NCBI GenBank assembly: GCA_958295905.1
Contig: OY282382.1
Span: 2,566,001-2,630,000, forward strand
DNA from: an uncultured Vicinamibacterales bacterium
Lineage (GTDB): Bacteria; Acidobacteriota; Vicinamibacteria; Vicinamibacterales; UBA8438
Length of the DNA: 64,000 nucleotides
Direction of reading: 5' to 3'
A program made the position numbers and the translations under genes. A model generated the notes under the pieces. It did no database searches, was not told where the DNA came from, and saw only the letters and a list, made by a program, of their open reading frames with translations. Position 1 is the stretch's first letter. Every line of letters starts with the position of its first letter. Below are positions 18,027-26,256 of the stretch, in pieces.

Positions 18027-19667
18027 ATGCCTGCTCCGCGATCCGCCTCTCCGCGTCTCGTGTGGTCCTGCGGGCTGTGCGGGCTGTGCGCCCTGATCGC
18101 CCTCGCGCTGGCCGCGCCCGCTGCGGAGCGCGAATGGCTGGCCGGCGACTCGCACATCCACAGCCACTGGAGCACCGGATACGACTACCGCACCAGTCCG
18201 CCGACCCCGATCAAGGGGCGGGACGCCGACTACTCGACCCCGTACTCGACCCCGCGGAACGCGGCGATGGCGCGGCGGTTCGGCCTGCGCTGGATGGTGA
18301 CGACCGACCACGGCGGCCCGTATCACTCGGAGGTGAACCTGGAGCAGGCGCACCGCGAGTTGACCCTGTCGCGCGAGCTTGTTCCCGAGGTGCTCCAGTT
18401 CTACGGCATGGAGCTCAACATGCCGGGCATGGACCACCACACCCTGATCATTCCCCGCGCCGAGGACGAGGCGTCGGTGCTGCACGAGATAGAGAGCCGT
18501 TTCGACGCTGACGAGGACTGGGCCCGTCCCCCCGACCCCCGCCGGCGGTCGGCGGCGCTTAGCAGCCCGTGGCAAAACTCCGCGGCGCGCCAAAACCGGC
18601 CGGCGGTGGCGCGGAAACGGCTCGGATCGGCCAGATTTCGGCGATTTCGACGGCTGCACGACACGTTCTTGGGCCGAGATACGGCCCGGCCGGATGCAGC
18701 ACCACTTCTGCCACGGCCTGTTAGGCGGCAGGCGCTTGCGCACATGCAGGCGCTCGATCGGCTGCCGATCCTGTTCGCCAACCACCCGTCCCGGACGGCG
18801 AGGGGGATAGGGCTCTACGGCTTTGACGAGCCGTGGGAGATCCGGGAGAACAACGACCTCGCGCCCGACGTGTACCGCGGCATGGAGGGCGCGCTCGGCC
18901 ACCAAGCCAACACCTTCAGTGATCAGGACTACAACGAGTACCGCGGCCTCTACCGCCTCGGGGGGCCGACCCTGGGCGGCTTCGACCAGATGACCGCCGT
19001 CGTCGGCGGCCTGTGGGACGCCCTGCTCGGCGAAGGGCGCCGGTTCTGGATCGTGGCCTCGTCAGACTTTCATTCCCACTACAACGAGCCGGCGAGCCTC
19101 GGAGGGGGGAGGAGAGACTTCTGGCCCGGCGAATTCCACAAGACGTGGGTCGAGGCGCGCCCGACCTACGCCGACGTCCTCGACGGCCTCCGGCAGGGCC
19201 GCGTCTTCGCCGTCGCGGGCGACCTCGTCACCGAGTTCGACGTGCGTTTGACGGATCCCGGCGGGCATGAAGCCGGGCTCGGCGGCACGTTGCGGGTCGC
19301 GCGCGGAGCGCAGGTCACCGCGGCGGTCCGGTTCCGCGACCCCGAGACCCCGAACGGGGCGGGGGAGAACCCCGGCGTCCGGCGGGTCGACGTCATCGTC
19401 GGCGACGTGCGCGAACCGCCCGCCGGTCCCTCCGTCGACCGCAACCCGACGACCCGGGTCCTCGCCCGGTTCACGCGCGAGGTCCTGGCCCGCGACGGCG
19501 ACCGGTACGCCCTCGAGGCGGCGCTGCCCGCGGTCGACCGCGATCTCTACGTCCGGGTGCGCGGCACGAGCACCGACGACCTCGAACCCCGGATGGACGG
19601 CCCCGGAGAGAACCCCTGGCACGACCTCTGGTTCTACTCGAACCCGATCTTCATTGAGGTCGAGTGA
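18027..19667 (+). CDS. Secreted PHP/DUF3604-like metal-dependent hydrolase, copy 1, carrying an in-frame MITE
   Basis: 546 residues. A signal peptide (LCALIALALAAPAAE) precedes a PHP-type domain with metal-ligand motifs GDSHIHSHWS, TTDHGGPYHS, MDHHTLIIPR, FANHPSRTARG and SSDFHSHYNEP, all retained. A C-terminal beta-rich part (VTAAVRFRDPE, VRRVDVIVGDVRE) ends IFIEVE and stop. Compared with copy 2 at 26257 it has 54 extra residues (SSPWQNSAARQ to PLLPRPV) between the third and fourth metal motifs, exactly the 158-bp MITE plus its 4-bp duplication. The insert is open in this frame, so a full-length protein can be made, but folding and activity are uncertain. Copy 2 continues into a DVYL module; here the last codons changed to a stop. 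Substrate unknown; phosphoester or carbohydrate hydrolysis is typical of PHP proteins. Confidence 0.75.
   Translation: MPAPRSASPRLVWSCGLCGLCALIALALAAPAAEREWLAGDSHIHSHWSTGYDYRTSPPTPIKGRDADYSTPYSTPRNAAMARRFGLRWMVTTDHGGPYHSEVNLEQAHRELTLSRELVPEVLQFYGMELNMPGMDHHTLIIPRAEDEASVLHEIESRFDADEDWARPPDPRRRSAALSSPWQNSAARQNRPAVARKRLGSARFRRFRRLHDTFLGRDTARPDAAPLLPRPVRRQALAHMQALDRLPILFANHPSRTARGIGLYGFDEPWEIRENNDLAPDVYRGMEGALGHQANTFSDQDYNEYRGLYRLGGPTLGGFDQMTAVVGGLWDALLGEGRRFWIVASSDFHSHYNEPASLGGGRRDFWPGEFHKTWVEARPTYADVLDGLRQGRVFAVAGDLVTEFDVRLTDPGGHEAGLGGTLRVARGAQVTAAVRFRDPETPNGAGENPGVRRVDVIVGDVREPPAGPSVDRNPTTRVLARFTREVLARDGDRYALEAALPAVDRDLYVRVRGTSTDDLEPRMDGPGENPWHDLWFYSNPIFIEVE
18563..18720. mobile_element. 158-bp MITE, copy 1 (inside PHP gene)
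   Basis: Starts CAGCCCGTGGCAAAACT and ends, inverted, CAGGCCGTGGCAGAAGT. It is flanked by TTAG on both sides (18559-18562 and 18721-18724). The empty site exists in the second gene copy (GCGCTTAGGCGG at about 26777), which proves insertion. No coding capacity for a transposase. Confidence 0.93.
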
Positions 19668-19767
19668 CGGCGCTGGCGAGCCTCTGATTATGGAAAGCCC
19701 AGGACGCCCTCCACCCCGACCGCCGCCGGTCTCGCCCAGCGCCACTTGCCATAACGCGACGCTGGTC

Positions 19768-20024
19768 ATGACGCGTCAATCTGGACAGATCTTCGACCAC
19801 AACATGTAGGGGGGCAGGGTTGGGCATCGTCCGATAAATGCCTAGTCTGGGCAGGCGTGCGCGGAGCCGCCGTCCAGATCGAGAGCCCCGCGAAGCGGGG
19901 GCGGAGCGACGCGACGCGCCTTGACGGCGGCGAGCACACGCCGAAGCTGTCGGTCGGACGATGCCCCGGCCACCACAACATCTTGGGGGCGGCACCGGGC
20001 TCGAATCGATCGCTTTCACGCGCT
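19768..20024. repeat. About 257-bp dispersed repeat, copy 1 (copy 2 at 33889-34145)
   Basis: The stretch from GCGTCAATCTGGACAG through GATAAATGCC and CATCTTGGGG to CGAATCGATCG matches 33889-34145 with scattered differences. On the minus strand both copies read an open stretch (QDVVVAGASSDRQLRRVLAG in copy 2) ending in a stop just inside CTACATGTTG / CTACATCTTG. It is probably the end of an unrecognised mobile element or gene tail; it abuts the flavoprotein remnant here and the flippase-like remnant there. Confidence 0.75.
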
Positions 20025-20039
20025 CGGCAACACAGATAC

Positions 20040-20785
20040 ACGATGTGCTGCCCGGCATAGGTCGAGGTCGGCTCGAAGTTGGTGTGCTCGATGACCTCCA
20101 CGAAGGGGAAACCGGGGTCGTTGACGTTCAGCCAGTAGATGTCCGAAAGGCTGCGGTCCAGCTTGAGCACGACGCACACATTGGCCAGATAGCAGATGCG
20201 CCGCAGGTCGTCCACGTACTCGCCCGGCGCGTGAGGCGGCTGCTTGAGCTTGTTCCAGAACCAGACCGCGCCACTTCTTCCGCCAAGTCGCCGAACTTGC
20301 CCCGCAGGAGCGGCTTCCAGGCCACCCGGTAGACCCGCTCGCCGCCCATCTCGCCCCGCCAGTCGGCGGGCGGTGCGGTCTTCGAGGGCGCGCCAGTCCT
20401 TCATCCGGCGCGCCCTGAGCGCCAGCAGCCCGAGCCGGAGGCGGTCGAGGAACGGCGGGGGCGAGAAGCGCAGCAAGTCGAGAGGCGTCGAGAGTCTGAA
20501 AAAGTTGTGGGCGTAGTACGTGCCGATCCGGGTAGGGCGCAGCACCACCTCGGCGGACCGGCCCAGCTCCTCGATGAGTGACATCACGTGGACATCGCCG
20601 GTGAACCAGTGGTGGTAGAACTTCTCGATCCGCTCGCCGCCGGCGGCGAAGCTGCCGGCGAGGCCGCCCACTTCGGCCCCGCGCTCCAGCACCGTGGCGC
20701 GGACGCCGCGCCGGCCGAGCTCGTAAGCCGCGGCGAGTCCGCAGAAGCCGCCGCCGATCACCGCGACGTGGGGGCTGGGAGACGC
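20040..20785 (-). pseudogene. NAD(P)/FAD-dependent amine-oxidase-like oxidoreductase, decayed
   Basis: The N-terminal dinucleotide-binding motif is intact (VAVIGGGFCGLAAAYELGRR, followed by the FAD-binding VLERGAEVGGLAGSF), as is KFYHHWFTGD. The frame shifts near 20370: GGERVYRVAWKPLLRGKFGD is in a different frame. The middle is deleted, and a C-terminal stretch (LDRSLSDIYWLNVNDPGFPF VEV, TSTYAGQHIVYLCC) remains before the repeat at 20024. The family includes protoporphyrinogen-oxidase-like and sugar-modifying (UDP-galactopyranose-mutase-like) flavoproteins often found in surface-polysaccharide loci. No start codon with a good ribosome site remains. Confidence 0.75.
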
Positions 20786-20854
20786 CGGCTGTCGTCCGGC
20801 TACTCATCGAAGCGAATTTCCCCTTCCCCAGGGGTGTGTATAGTGTACGTGTGG

Positions 20855-22148
20855 GTCACTTCTGTCCCACACACCTTCAAGTGAAGGCGGCTTGAACCTT
20901 CCATGTCTGATAGAATGATTGGTAGCATAAGTCATTCAAAAGACAGGAGATCCAAGCCGTGGCTCATCATAACACAGTCTTCGCGCAGCTTCTCAAGTTC
21001 CTTCCGAGACATGAATTCGAGGCCGAAGCCCGCCGGCACCAGCGCGGTCAGGGGTTGCGCGTCATGAGCCGCTGGGCGCAGTTCGCGGCCCTTGGCTTGG
21101 CGCAGTTGACGGGCCGACAGAGCCTGCGGGATATCGTGAGCAACTTGGCCGCCCAAGGACGCAAACTCTATCACCTCGGCGTGGGGACGGTCAGCCGCTC
21201 GTCGTTGGCCCGGGTCAATACCGAACAGCCGTACACCCTCTACGAAGCGCTGTTCGAACGCCTGTTGGGCCGCTGCCGGGAGCACGCGCCGAGGCACGGC
21301 TTTCGATTCAAGAACAAGTTGTACGCCGTCGATGCGTCCACCATCGATTTATGTCTGGCGGTCTTCCCGTGGGCGACGTTTCGACGCACGAAGGCGGCCG
21401 TCAAGCTGCACGTCGGTCTGGATGAGGCGGGCCATCTACCGAGCTTCGTCAGTGTGACCGAAGGCAAGACCGCCGATGTCACGGTCGTCCGCACCTGGAT
21501 ATTTCCGGCCGGCAGCGTGGTCGTGGCGGACCGGGCGTATATGGACTTCAAGTGGTTCCATCAGTTGCAGGCGCAGGGCGTGACCTTCGTGACGCGCCTG
21601 AAGCGGGGCGTGCGGTATCGGGTCACGGACACGCACGGCGTCCGCCGCGGGACCGGCGTCATCAGCGACGAGACGATCGAGCTGACGAGCGCTCGCGGCC
21701 GGAAGGCGTATGCCGCGCCGCTGCGGCGGGTGGTCTACAAGGACCCGGTGACGAAGAACCGGTACGTGTTCGTGACCAACAACACGACGTGGGTGGCCAA
21801 GACGATTGCGGACATCTACAAATCCCGGTGGCAGATCGAGCTGTTTTTCAAGTGGATCAAGCAGCATCTGAAGGTGAAGCGGTTCGTGGGCCGGTCGAAG
21901 AACGCGGTCATGACGCAGCTATGGGTGGCGATGTGCATGTACTTGCTGTTGGCGTATCTCAAGTTCGTCATGCGAGTGAGTTGGAGCCTTCACCAGATGC
22001 TGCAGGTCCTCCAGCTCAACGTGTTCGAACGTCGCCTACTCCAGGAGCTCTTCACGACGCCGTCGCCACCCGGTCCTTCCAGCCCTCCCGGCCCCCAACT
22101 GCCGCTGATGTGGGCCTAGAATCGCCAAAATTGTGGGACACTAGTGAC
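20855..22148 (+). mobile_element. IS4-family insertion sequence, complete
   Basis: About 1294 bp. Ends GTCACTTCTGTCCCACA (20855) and, inverted from 22148, GTCACTAGTGTCCCACA. GTGTGG (extendable to CGTGTGGG) flanks both sides as a target duplication. The host DNA is itself a decayed IS256-type transposase gene: TACGTGTGG to the left and GTGTGGGTGGACGGG to the right rebuild the codons for YVWVDG. So this is a nested insertion. Confidence 0.9.
20959..22119 (+). CDS. IS4-family transposase
   Basis: 386 residues, intact. N-terminal MAHHNTVFAQLLKFLPRHEF is the DUF4372-type domain common in this IS4 subgroup. The DDE core shows Asp in KLYAVDASTIDL, Asp in VVVADRAYMDFKW, and Glu in the YREK-like signature YKSRWQIELFFKWIKQHLKV. 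The C-terminal tail (TPSPPGPSSPPGPQLPLMWA) is proline rich. GACAGGAG lies upstream of the start. A left-end fragment of a sister copy is at 9408-9545. Confidence 0.96.
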   Translation: MAHHNTVFAQLLKFLPRHEFEAEARRHQRGQGLRVMSRWAQFAALGLAQLTGRQSLRDIVSNLAAQGRKLYHLGVGTVSRSSLARVNTEQPYTLYEALFERLLGRCREHAPRHGFRFKNKLYAVDASTIDLCLAVFPWATFRRTKAAVKLHVGLDEAGHLPSFVSVTEGKTADVTVVRTWIFPAGSVVVADRAYMDFKWFHQLQAQGVTFVTRLKRGVRYRVTDTHGVRRGTGVISDETIELTSARGRKAYAAPLRRVVYKDPVTKNRYVFVTNNTTWVAKTIADIYKSRWQIELFFKWIKQHLKVKRFVGRSKNAVMTQLWVAMCMYLLLAYLKFVMRVSWSLHQMLQVLQLNVFERRLLQELFTTPSPPGPSSPPGPQLPLMWA

Positions 22149-22432
22149 GTGTGGGTGGACGGGGATCCACTTCAACATCCGCTTGGAAGACGGTCGTCTG
22201 TGCACGCTGGTGATGTTCGGGGTGAAGGCGGACGGGACGAAGGAGCTGGTGGCGCTGGAGGACGGCTGTCGGGAGAGCTGGGCGAGCGTGCTGCGGGACC
22301 GGGGTCTGCGGGCGGTGGCGGTCGGCGACGGGACGCTCGGCTTCTGGTGGCGATGCGGGACGTATGGCCGGAGACGGTGCCGCAGAGCGACTGGCGCCAC
22401 AAGATGGCGAACGTGCTGGACAAGCGTGGTCG
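22149..22432 (+). pseudogene. Decayed IS256-type transposase remnant (host of the IS4 insertion)
   Basis: Reads VWVDG-HFNIRLEDGRLCTLV, GVKADGTKELVALEDGCRES, GLRAVAVGDGTLGFW, then in a shifted frame MRDVWPETVPQSDWRHKMANVLDK. This parallels residues about 200-300 of the local IS256 transposase but differs clearly in sequence, so it is an older, different IS256 relative. Frame breaks near 22150 and 22345. Confidence 0.85.
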
Positions 22433-22917
22433 TGAGCGAACTCTCGCGGCTCGGCCGATCGTTAGGTCAAATCGTTGCCGTCTTCGACGCCCTCGCCAAG
22501 GCCGGCGTCGCGTTCGTGGCGCTCAAGGAAGCGTTTCCAAGGAAACGGACGCGGGTCGGTCCGAATTGGGGACGGCGCGGGACCGTGAAGATCGCGATCG
22601 AGAACGAGGCGGGAACCGGCTGGATCAAGATGAAAGTCGACTACCGGCAGGCCGGAAGCATGCCGGGCATGCCGGACAAGGTACCGACAGCGAAATGCGA
22701 GGTCACCCACGGCATCTGCATCTACCGGGGCGGGGAGCTGGCGCACCGGAAACTCAACACGATCACCGGCGAGAAACCGCGGATGAAAGCGCGGGACATC
22801 TACGACGCGGGGTGGCTGGCGGCGGAACGCCCCGATCTAATCGACAGCGAAGACCGCCGGAAATTGAAGGACTGGCTGAACGGATTACCCGACAGCAGTG
22901 AGAATGCGCTAAACTAG
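22433..22917 (+). pseudogene. Chimeric remnant: serine-recombinase piece fused to an AbiEii-like C-terminus
   Basis: The frame first reads VSELSRLGRSLGQIVAVFDALAKAGVAFVALKE, an internal piece of a resolvase/invertase catalytic domain. Near 22530 it changes to WGRRGTVKIAIENEAGTGWI and ends KARDIYDAGWLAAERPDLID SEDRRKLKDWL, typical of the C-terminal half of AbiEii-type nucleotidyltransferase toxins. Neither part has its catalytic residues. The stop at 22915-22917 overlaps the stop of the convergent membrane gene within one CTAG. Confidence 0.6.
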
Positions 22918-23966
22918 TGGGACAGCAGTGAGCCTAAAAACACCAACCCGATACTGCCTGCAATGACCAGATAGCAGGTCATCATCAAGAATGGAATCCG
23001 TCTGCCCGGCAGCTTCAGGCGGGTGAATGGTGCCCGTGAGATTGCCGCGAACCGTCCCTGAGCCAGCAAGATCTCCAGACAATAGAAAAGGCAGCCGAGC
23101 CCGAACAGATACTCGCGCACCTCGAACAGGCGTCCACGCAGGACAGGCAAGCTTCCAATACTGACGGTACCATGGTAGTTCACGTATGTGAGAGCCCAAA
23201 CGAGCGCCAGAGTAGCAGCGGAAGCAATGACCAATTCGACTTGCCTTGAAAACAAGGCGAAGATGAGAAAGAGCAGTAGCAACCCATCCTCCCCCTCAAC
23301 CAAAATAAATCCGAAGGCTCTTCTGATACTCATTACATATTCTCTGAGATTCGCTCCTGAGAGTTCTCTGAGGGTTGCTCCTCCGATGGTTGCTCCTGAT
23401 ATATAGGAAAGTATTAGCAGAAAGCCCAGCATCAGCGGGATTGACGGCAGCGGAATCCCGAAAAGCCTGTCTTTCCGGCAAAAGAAAGCCGCGCTGGTTG
23501 CCATGCACAAGATCAGCGTGCCATTCAAGTAGATAATACCAAACATATCATTGGAGATATTGTGGACATTGAATTCTTTCGATTCATTCAAGTGCATCAA
23601 GAAGTCGGGCGTTGCAAACCCGAAGATGCGCTGCCCCCAACTGATTTCTTCGCCGGCGGCAAACACCATCGCCATCCCGCCGAGAATATAGACGCAGCGC
23701 CGAAAGATGCTCCGCTCCAGCAAGGCCGTGACGAACAGCAAGAGGCCCGCCAAGAGAAACCAGACGGCGGTGATATTCTCCACCCAGTAGTCTTCCCTGC
23801 TCAGCGCCTGAAATATAGATGGGGCGGTAGCGAGGAGAGAGTTGAAGAAAAGTACGTTCAGACACAGACAGAGGTAACCAAAGACACTCACCGTACTGTC
23901 GAGACTCTTTGCGGTGGGGAAGGGGATTGGGGGGGGGGCTTCGCCGTGAGTCCTCGCGCTAGTCAT
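22914..23966 (-). CDS. Multi-pass membrane protein of unknown function with GEEISWGQR motif
   Basis: 350 residues with about nine hydrophobic helices (VFGYLCLCLNVLFFNSLLA, VWFLLAGLLLFVTALLE, YILGGMAMVFAAGEEISWGQ, GIIYLNGTLILCMATSAAFF, LLLLFLIFALFS, YLVIAGSIGLVFLGSLL). AGEEISWGQRIFGFATP is a recognisable motif of a family annotated only as hypothetical, often near surface-polysaccharide genes. The middle carries a short pentapeptide-like stretch (GATIGGATLRELSGANLREY) encoded by a tandemly repetitive segment at about 23325-23405. GGGAGAAGG lies upstream of the ATG at 23966. Base composition is visibly less GC-rich than the flanks, which fits recent acquisition. Confidence 0.75.
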   Translation of the reverse strand: MTSARTHGEAPPPIPFPTAKSLDSTVSVFGYLCLCLNVLFFNSLLATAPSIFQALSREDYWVENITAVWFLLAGLLLFVTALLERSIFRRCVYILGGMAMVFAAGEEISWGQRIFGFATPDFLMHLNESKEFNVHNISNDMFGIIYLNGTLILCMATSAAFFCRKDRLFGIPLPSIPLMLGFLLILSYISGATIGGATLRELSGANLREYVMSIRRAFGFILVEGEDGLLLLFLIFALFSRQVELVIASAATLALVWALTYVNYHGTVSIGSLPVLRGRLFEVREYLFGLGCLFYCLEILLAQGRFAAISRAPFTRLKLPGRRIPFLMMTCYLVIAGSIGLVFLGSLLSH

Positions 23967-24050
23967 GGTGTCTCTCGCCTTCTCCCGGAATCACGATTCG
24001 CTTTTGGGTGCGGCTCTTCTGCGTAGACGGTTTTTTCGCCTATTCAAGGA

Positions 24051-24104
24051 CTCTTGCGGTCCGCGGTGAGTGCCCCGGCGACCCTGTTTTTAGTCGTGGC
24101 GATG
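24051..24104. repeat. Short dispersed repeat, copy 1 (copy at 45417-45470)
   Basis: On the minus strand GCCACGACTAAAAACAGGGT, CGCCGGGGCACTCACC and AAGAGTCC correspond to GCCACGACTAAAAATGGGGT, GGCCGGGGGAACTCACC and AAGAGTCC at 45417-45470. Probably a REP-like or MITE relic; no target duplication was found. Confidence 0.5.
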
Positions 24105-24110
24105 GACTAG

Positions 24111-25565
24111 CAGCCCGAGGTAGAAAGTCCCCGGTGTTCAGAGGGCTGGCTGAAGGGGCCGATGGCTCGATAGTGTGGCGACCCGCGCCGAATTGGGCCG
24201 GAATCGCGTCAAGAGCCGCTCCAGACCGCTCCACAGGCCCACAAACCGCCCGATCAGCCCGCAGACGGCGGATGCCACCCCGCCCGCAGGCCGCGGGGCG
24301 TGCCGGCGCCGATCGCCTGACGCAGAAGCAGCCCGAGGTTGAGGCCCGCGACGTGCACCAGCAGGCGCTTCAGAATGTTCGAATGCCCCCGAAGGTGCAC
24401 CCGGCGCATCCCTCCGGTCTCAAACAGGTGCACAAACGGACGTTCCACCAGCTCGCCACGACGCCGCAGCAAACGCCGGCCCCGCTTGCCCCGGACCCGA
24501 CGCCGGTTCCCCATACACCGCGTCCCGAGCCTCCGGCGCGTTCTTCCAGCACCGCCGGCCCCGGTCCGGCTCCGCAATATAGCTCCGAACCCCGCCGCCG
24601 GATCCACCATCGTCTCGTTGCTGTGGTAGCCCTTGTCCGCAACCACCTCCGAAACCCCCGCCGCCTCCGGCAACACCGTCTCCACCTGCTCCGTCGCCGT
24701 CACGAGGGTCTCGGCCATCGTCGCCGTATCCCCCTTGTCCGCCCCTGGATCGTCACACCCACCACCGCACCCGTCTCCAGATCCACCGCATGCTCCACCT
24801 TGTGGGCCAGGTGGGTGCTACCGTCCTTCATCTTCGCGACCTTCGCGTCCGGGTCGTGGGGGTGCGTCCAATCCTTGTTCGACGTCTTCTTCTTCCGCTT
24901 CCGGTCAAAACGCGCCAACTCCTCCGCCGTCGGCGTCTCGATGCCGGAAGCTTTCGCCAAACGGGTCAGGAACGCCGTGTAATCCCCGCCCGTGTCTCGA
25001 CGAACGATGCTCCGCATCGCCGCGTTCGCCTCCAGCGTCGTCGCATCGACGCCCAATGTCTTCCCCGCCACCAAGCCCGACGCCGCCAACTGCTCCAGCA
25101 CCCAAGTGAACACCGCCTGATGGGTCTCCACCGGGAACAGCCGACGCGTCCGCGAAATCGTCGAATGGTCCGGGGGCGCCGCCGGCGCCGCCCAAACGCA
25201 GAAACGCCCGCACGCTCAGCGAATCCTCCGCGCGCCCACGCGATGCCCCGCTCCGAGTCCAGCCCTTCGAAGTACCCGATGAGCAGCAATCGGAAGTAGC
25301 GTCCGGGAGCCAGACTCGGCCGGCCCATCACCGCGTAGAACGGCGCGCACAGGCCTTCGACAAACGCGTCGAACCCTGCCGCCTCCAGAATCCGGTTCAG
25401 TCGCTCGTAGAACGGATGCCCCGCGCTCTGCGGCAGATCCGCCGTCGCGACCCACATCGATTGCTGCGACCCGTCGTCGCGCACCCTGCCCATCGCCATG
25501 CCCGCCAGTGTAGTACATGAGGGCCGTCCTGTCGATCCCTGGACGCCGACTTTCACCACGGGCTG
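24111..25565 (-). mobile_element. IS1182-like element, near full-length copy B
   Basis: 1455 bp with inverted ends CAGCCCGAGGTAGAAAGT at 24111 and, from 25565, CAGCCCGTGGTGAAAGT. Flanking 4-mers are CTAG and ATAG, one mismatch from a 4-bp target duplication. The transposase is frameshifted but retains sequence lost from copy A. Confidence 0.8.
24254..25500 (-). pseudogene. IS1182-like transposase, two frameshifts
   Basis: Three minus-strand frames make one protein. The first reads VATADLPQSAGHPFYERLNR and MGRPSLAPGRYFRLLLIGYF. The second reads METHQAVFTWVLEQLAASGL, TLGVDATTLEANAAMRSIVR (first catalytic Asp), GIETPTAEELARFDRKRKKK, KMKDGSTHLAHKVEHAVDLE. The third reads MAETLVTATEQVETVLPEAA, VSEVVADKGYHSNETM (second Asp) and LRRRGELVERPFVHLFETGG (Glu region). 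Frame breaks lie near 25260 and 24700, and a further one near 24600. Dead, but it shows the family to which the local MITE ends belong. Confidence 0.85.
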
Positions 25566-25599
25566 ATAGACGGCGTCCCATCGGAAATGACTGCAGGCC

Positions 25600-25879
25600 G
25601 CTGAGCCCCCACAACCTGTATCTGACGTTGCTGGGCGAGGCCGGCATTGTCCCTCTGCTGCTGTTCGTGTCCGCCCTTGTCCTGCTGCTGCGCGCGCAGT
25701 GGGGTGCGCCCAGGTCGCCTGCCCGGGATGCGACGGTAGCCTGGGTCATCGTCATCGCCCTGTACTGCATGAGCTTCGATCATCTGCTCGGCATCAGCGC
25801 GTTCATGTTTCTCGCCGGGTTGGGCGTCGCGACAGGGGCGGCGCACGACGACGGCGGTCGGCACGTCGCGGAGGCGTGA
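25600..25879 (+). pseudogene. C-terminal fragment of an O-antigen ligase/polymerase (second copy)
   Basis: Reads PHNLYLTLLGEAGIVPLLLF, FVSALVLLLRAQWGAPRSPA, VAWVIVIALYCMSFDHLLGI and ends GGRHVAEA at 25879. Same C-terminal quarter as at 11359-11655. Upstream it joins the IS1182-like element through about 35 bp of unrelated sequence, so the 5' part was lost independently in both copies. Confidence 0.7.
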
Positions 25880-25881
25880 CC

Positions 25882-26204
25882 GGTGGCCGACGGCAGACTC
25901 CACATCGGGTTCGTATTGCCCAGCCTGCACGGGGGCGGAGCGGAGCGTCACACTTTGCGCCTGGCGCAGTTAGCTCATCGAGCGCGGCCACCGGGCGGAC
26001 CTCGGCAAGCTCTCGGCGCCCTGCAGAACGGCGTTCGCCCGGGCGCTGGCCGCTGCTCTCGGGCACCGCTTCGCGCACGTCTCGCTGGCCTTGAACGGCA
26101 TGAATACGCTGACCACGCTGAATGGTGCCGCGCGTGCCGCGCCGAGATGGGTCGCTGGCGCTCTGGCCGCCCGCTGCCTGAATCGGGGGGGGTAACGCTT
26201 TCTC
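25882..26204 (+). pseudogene. Broken glycosyltransferase N-terminal pieces (second copy)
   Basis: A GTG start overlapping the ligase stop opens with VADGRLHIGFVLPSLHGGGA ERHTLRLAQL, a GT4 N-terminal fold, then changes frame near 25975 to LGKLSAPCRTAFARALAAAL, ALGHRFAHVSLALNGMNTLT and ends at the junction with the PHP gene leader. Two glycosyltransferase starts appear fused by deletion. The AGAAAGCGT target of IS256 lies at its 3' end (26195-26203) and is intact here. Confidence 0.65.
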
Positions 26205-26256
26205 CCGGCCGCGCAACGCGCTGTTCATCCGGAAGCCGGTGATAGAATGGCCCGCG

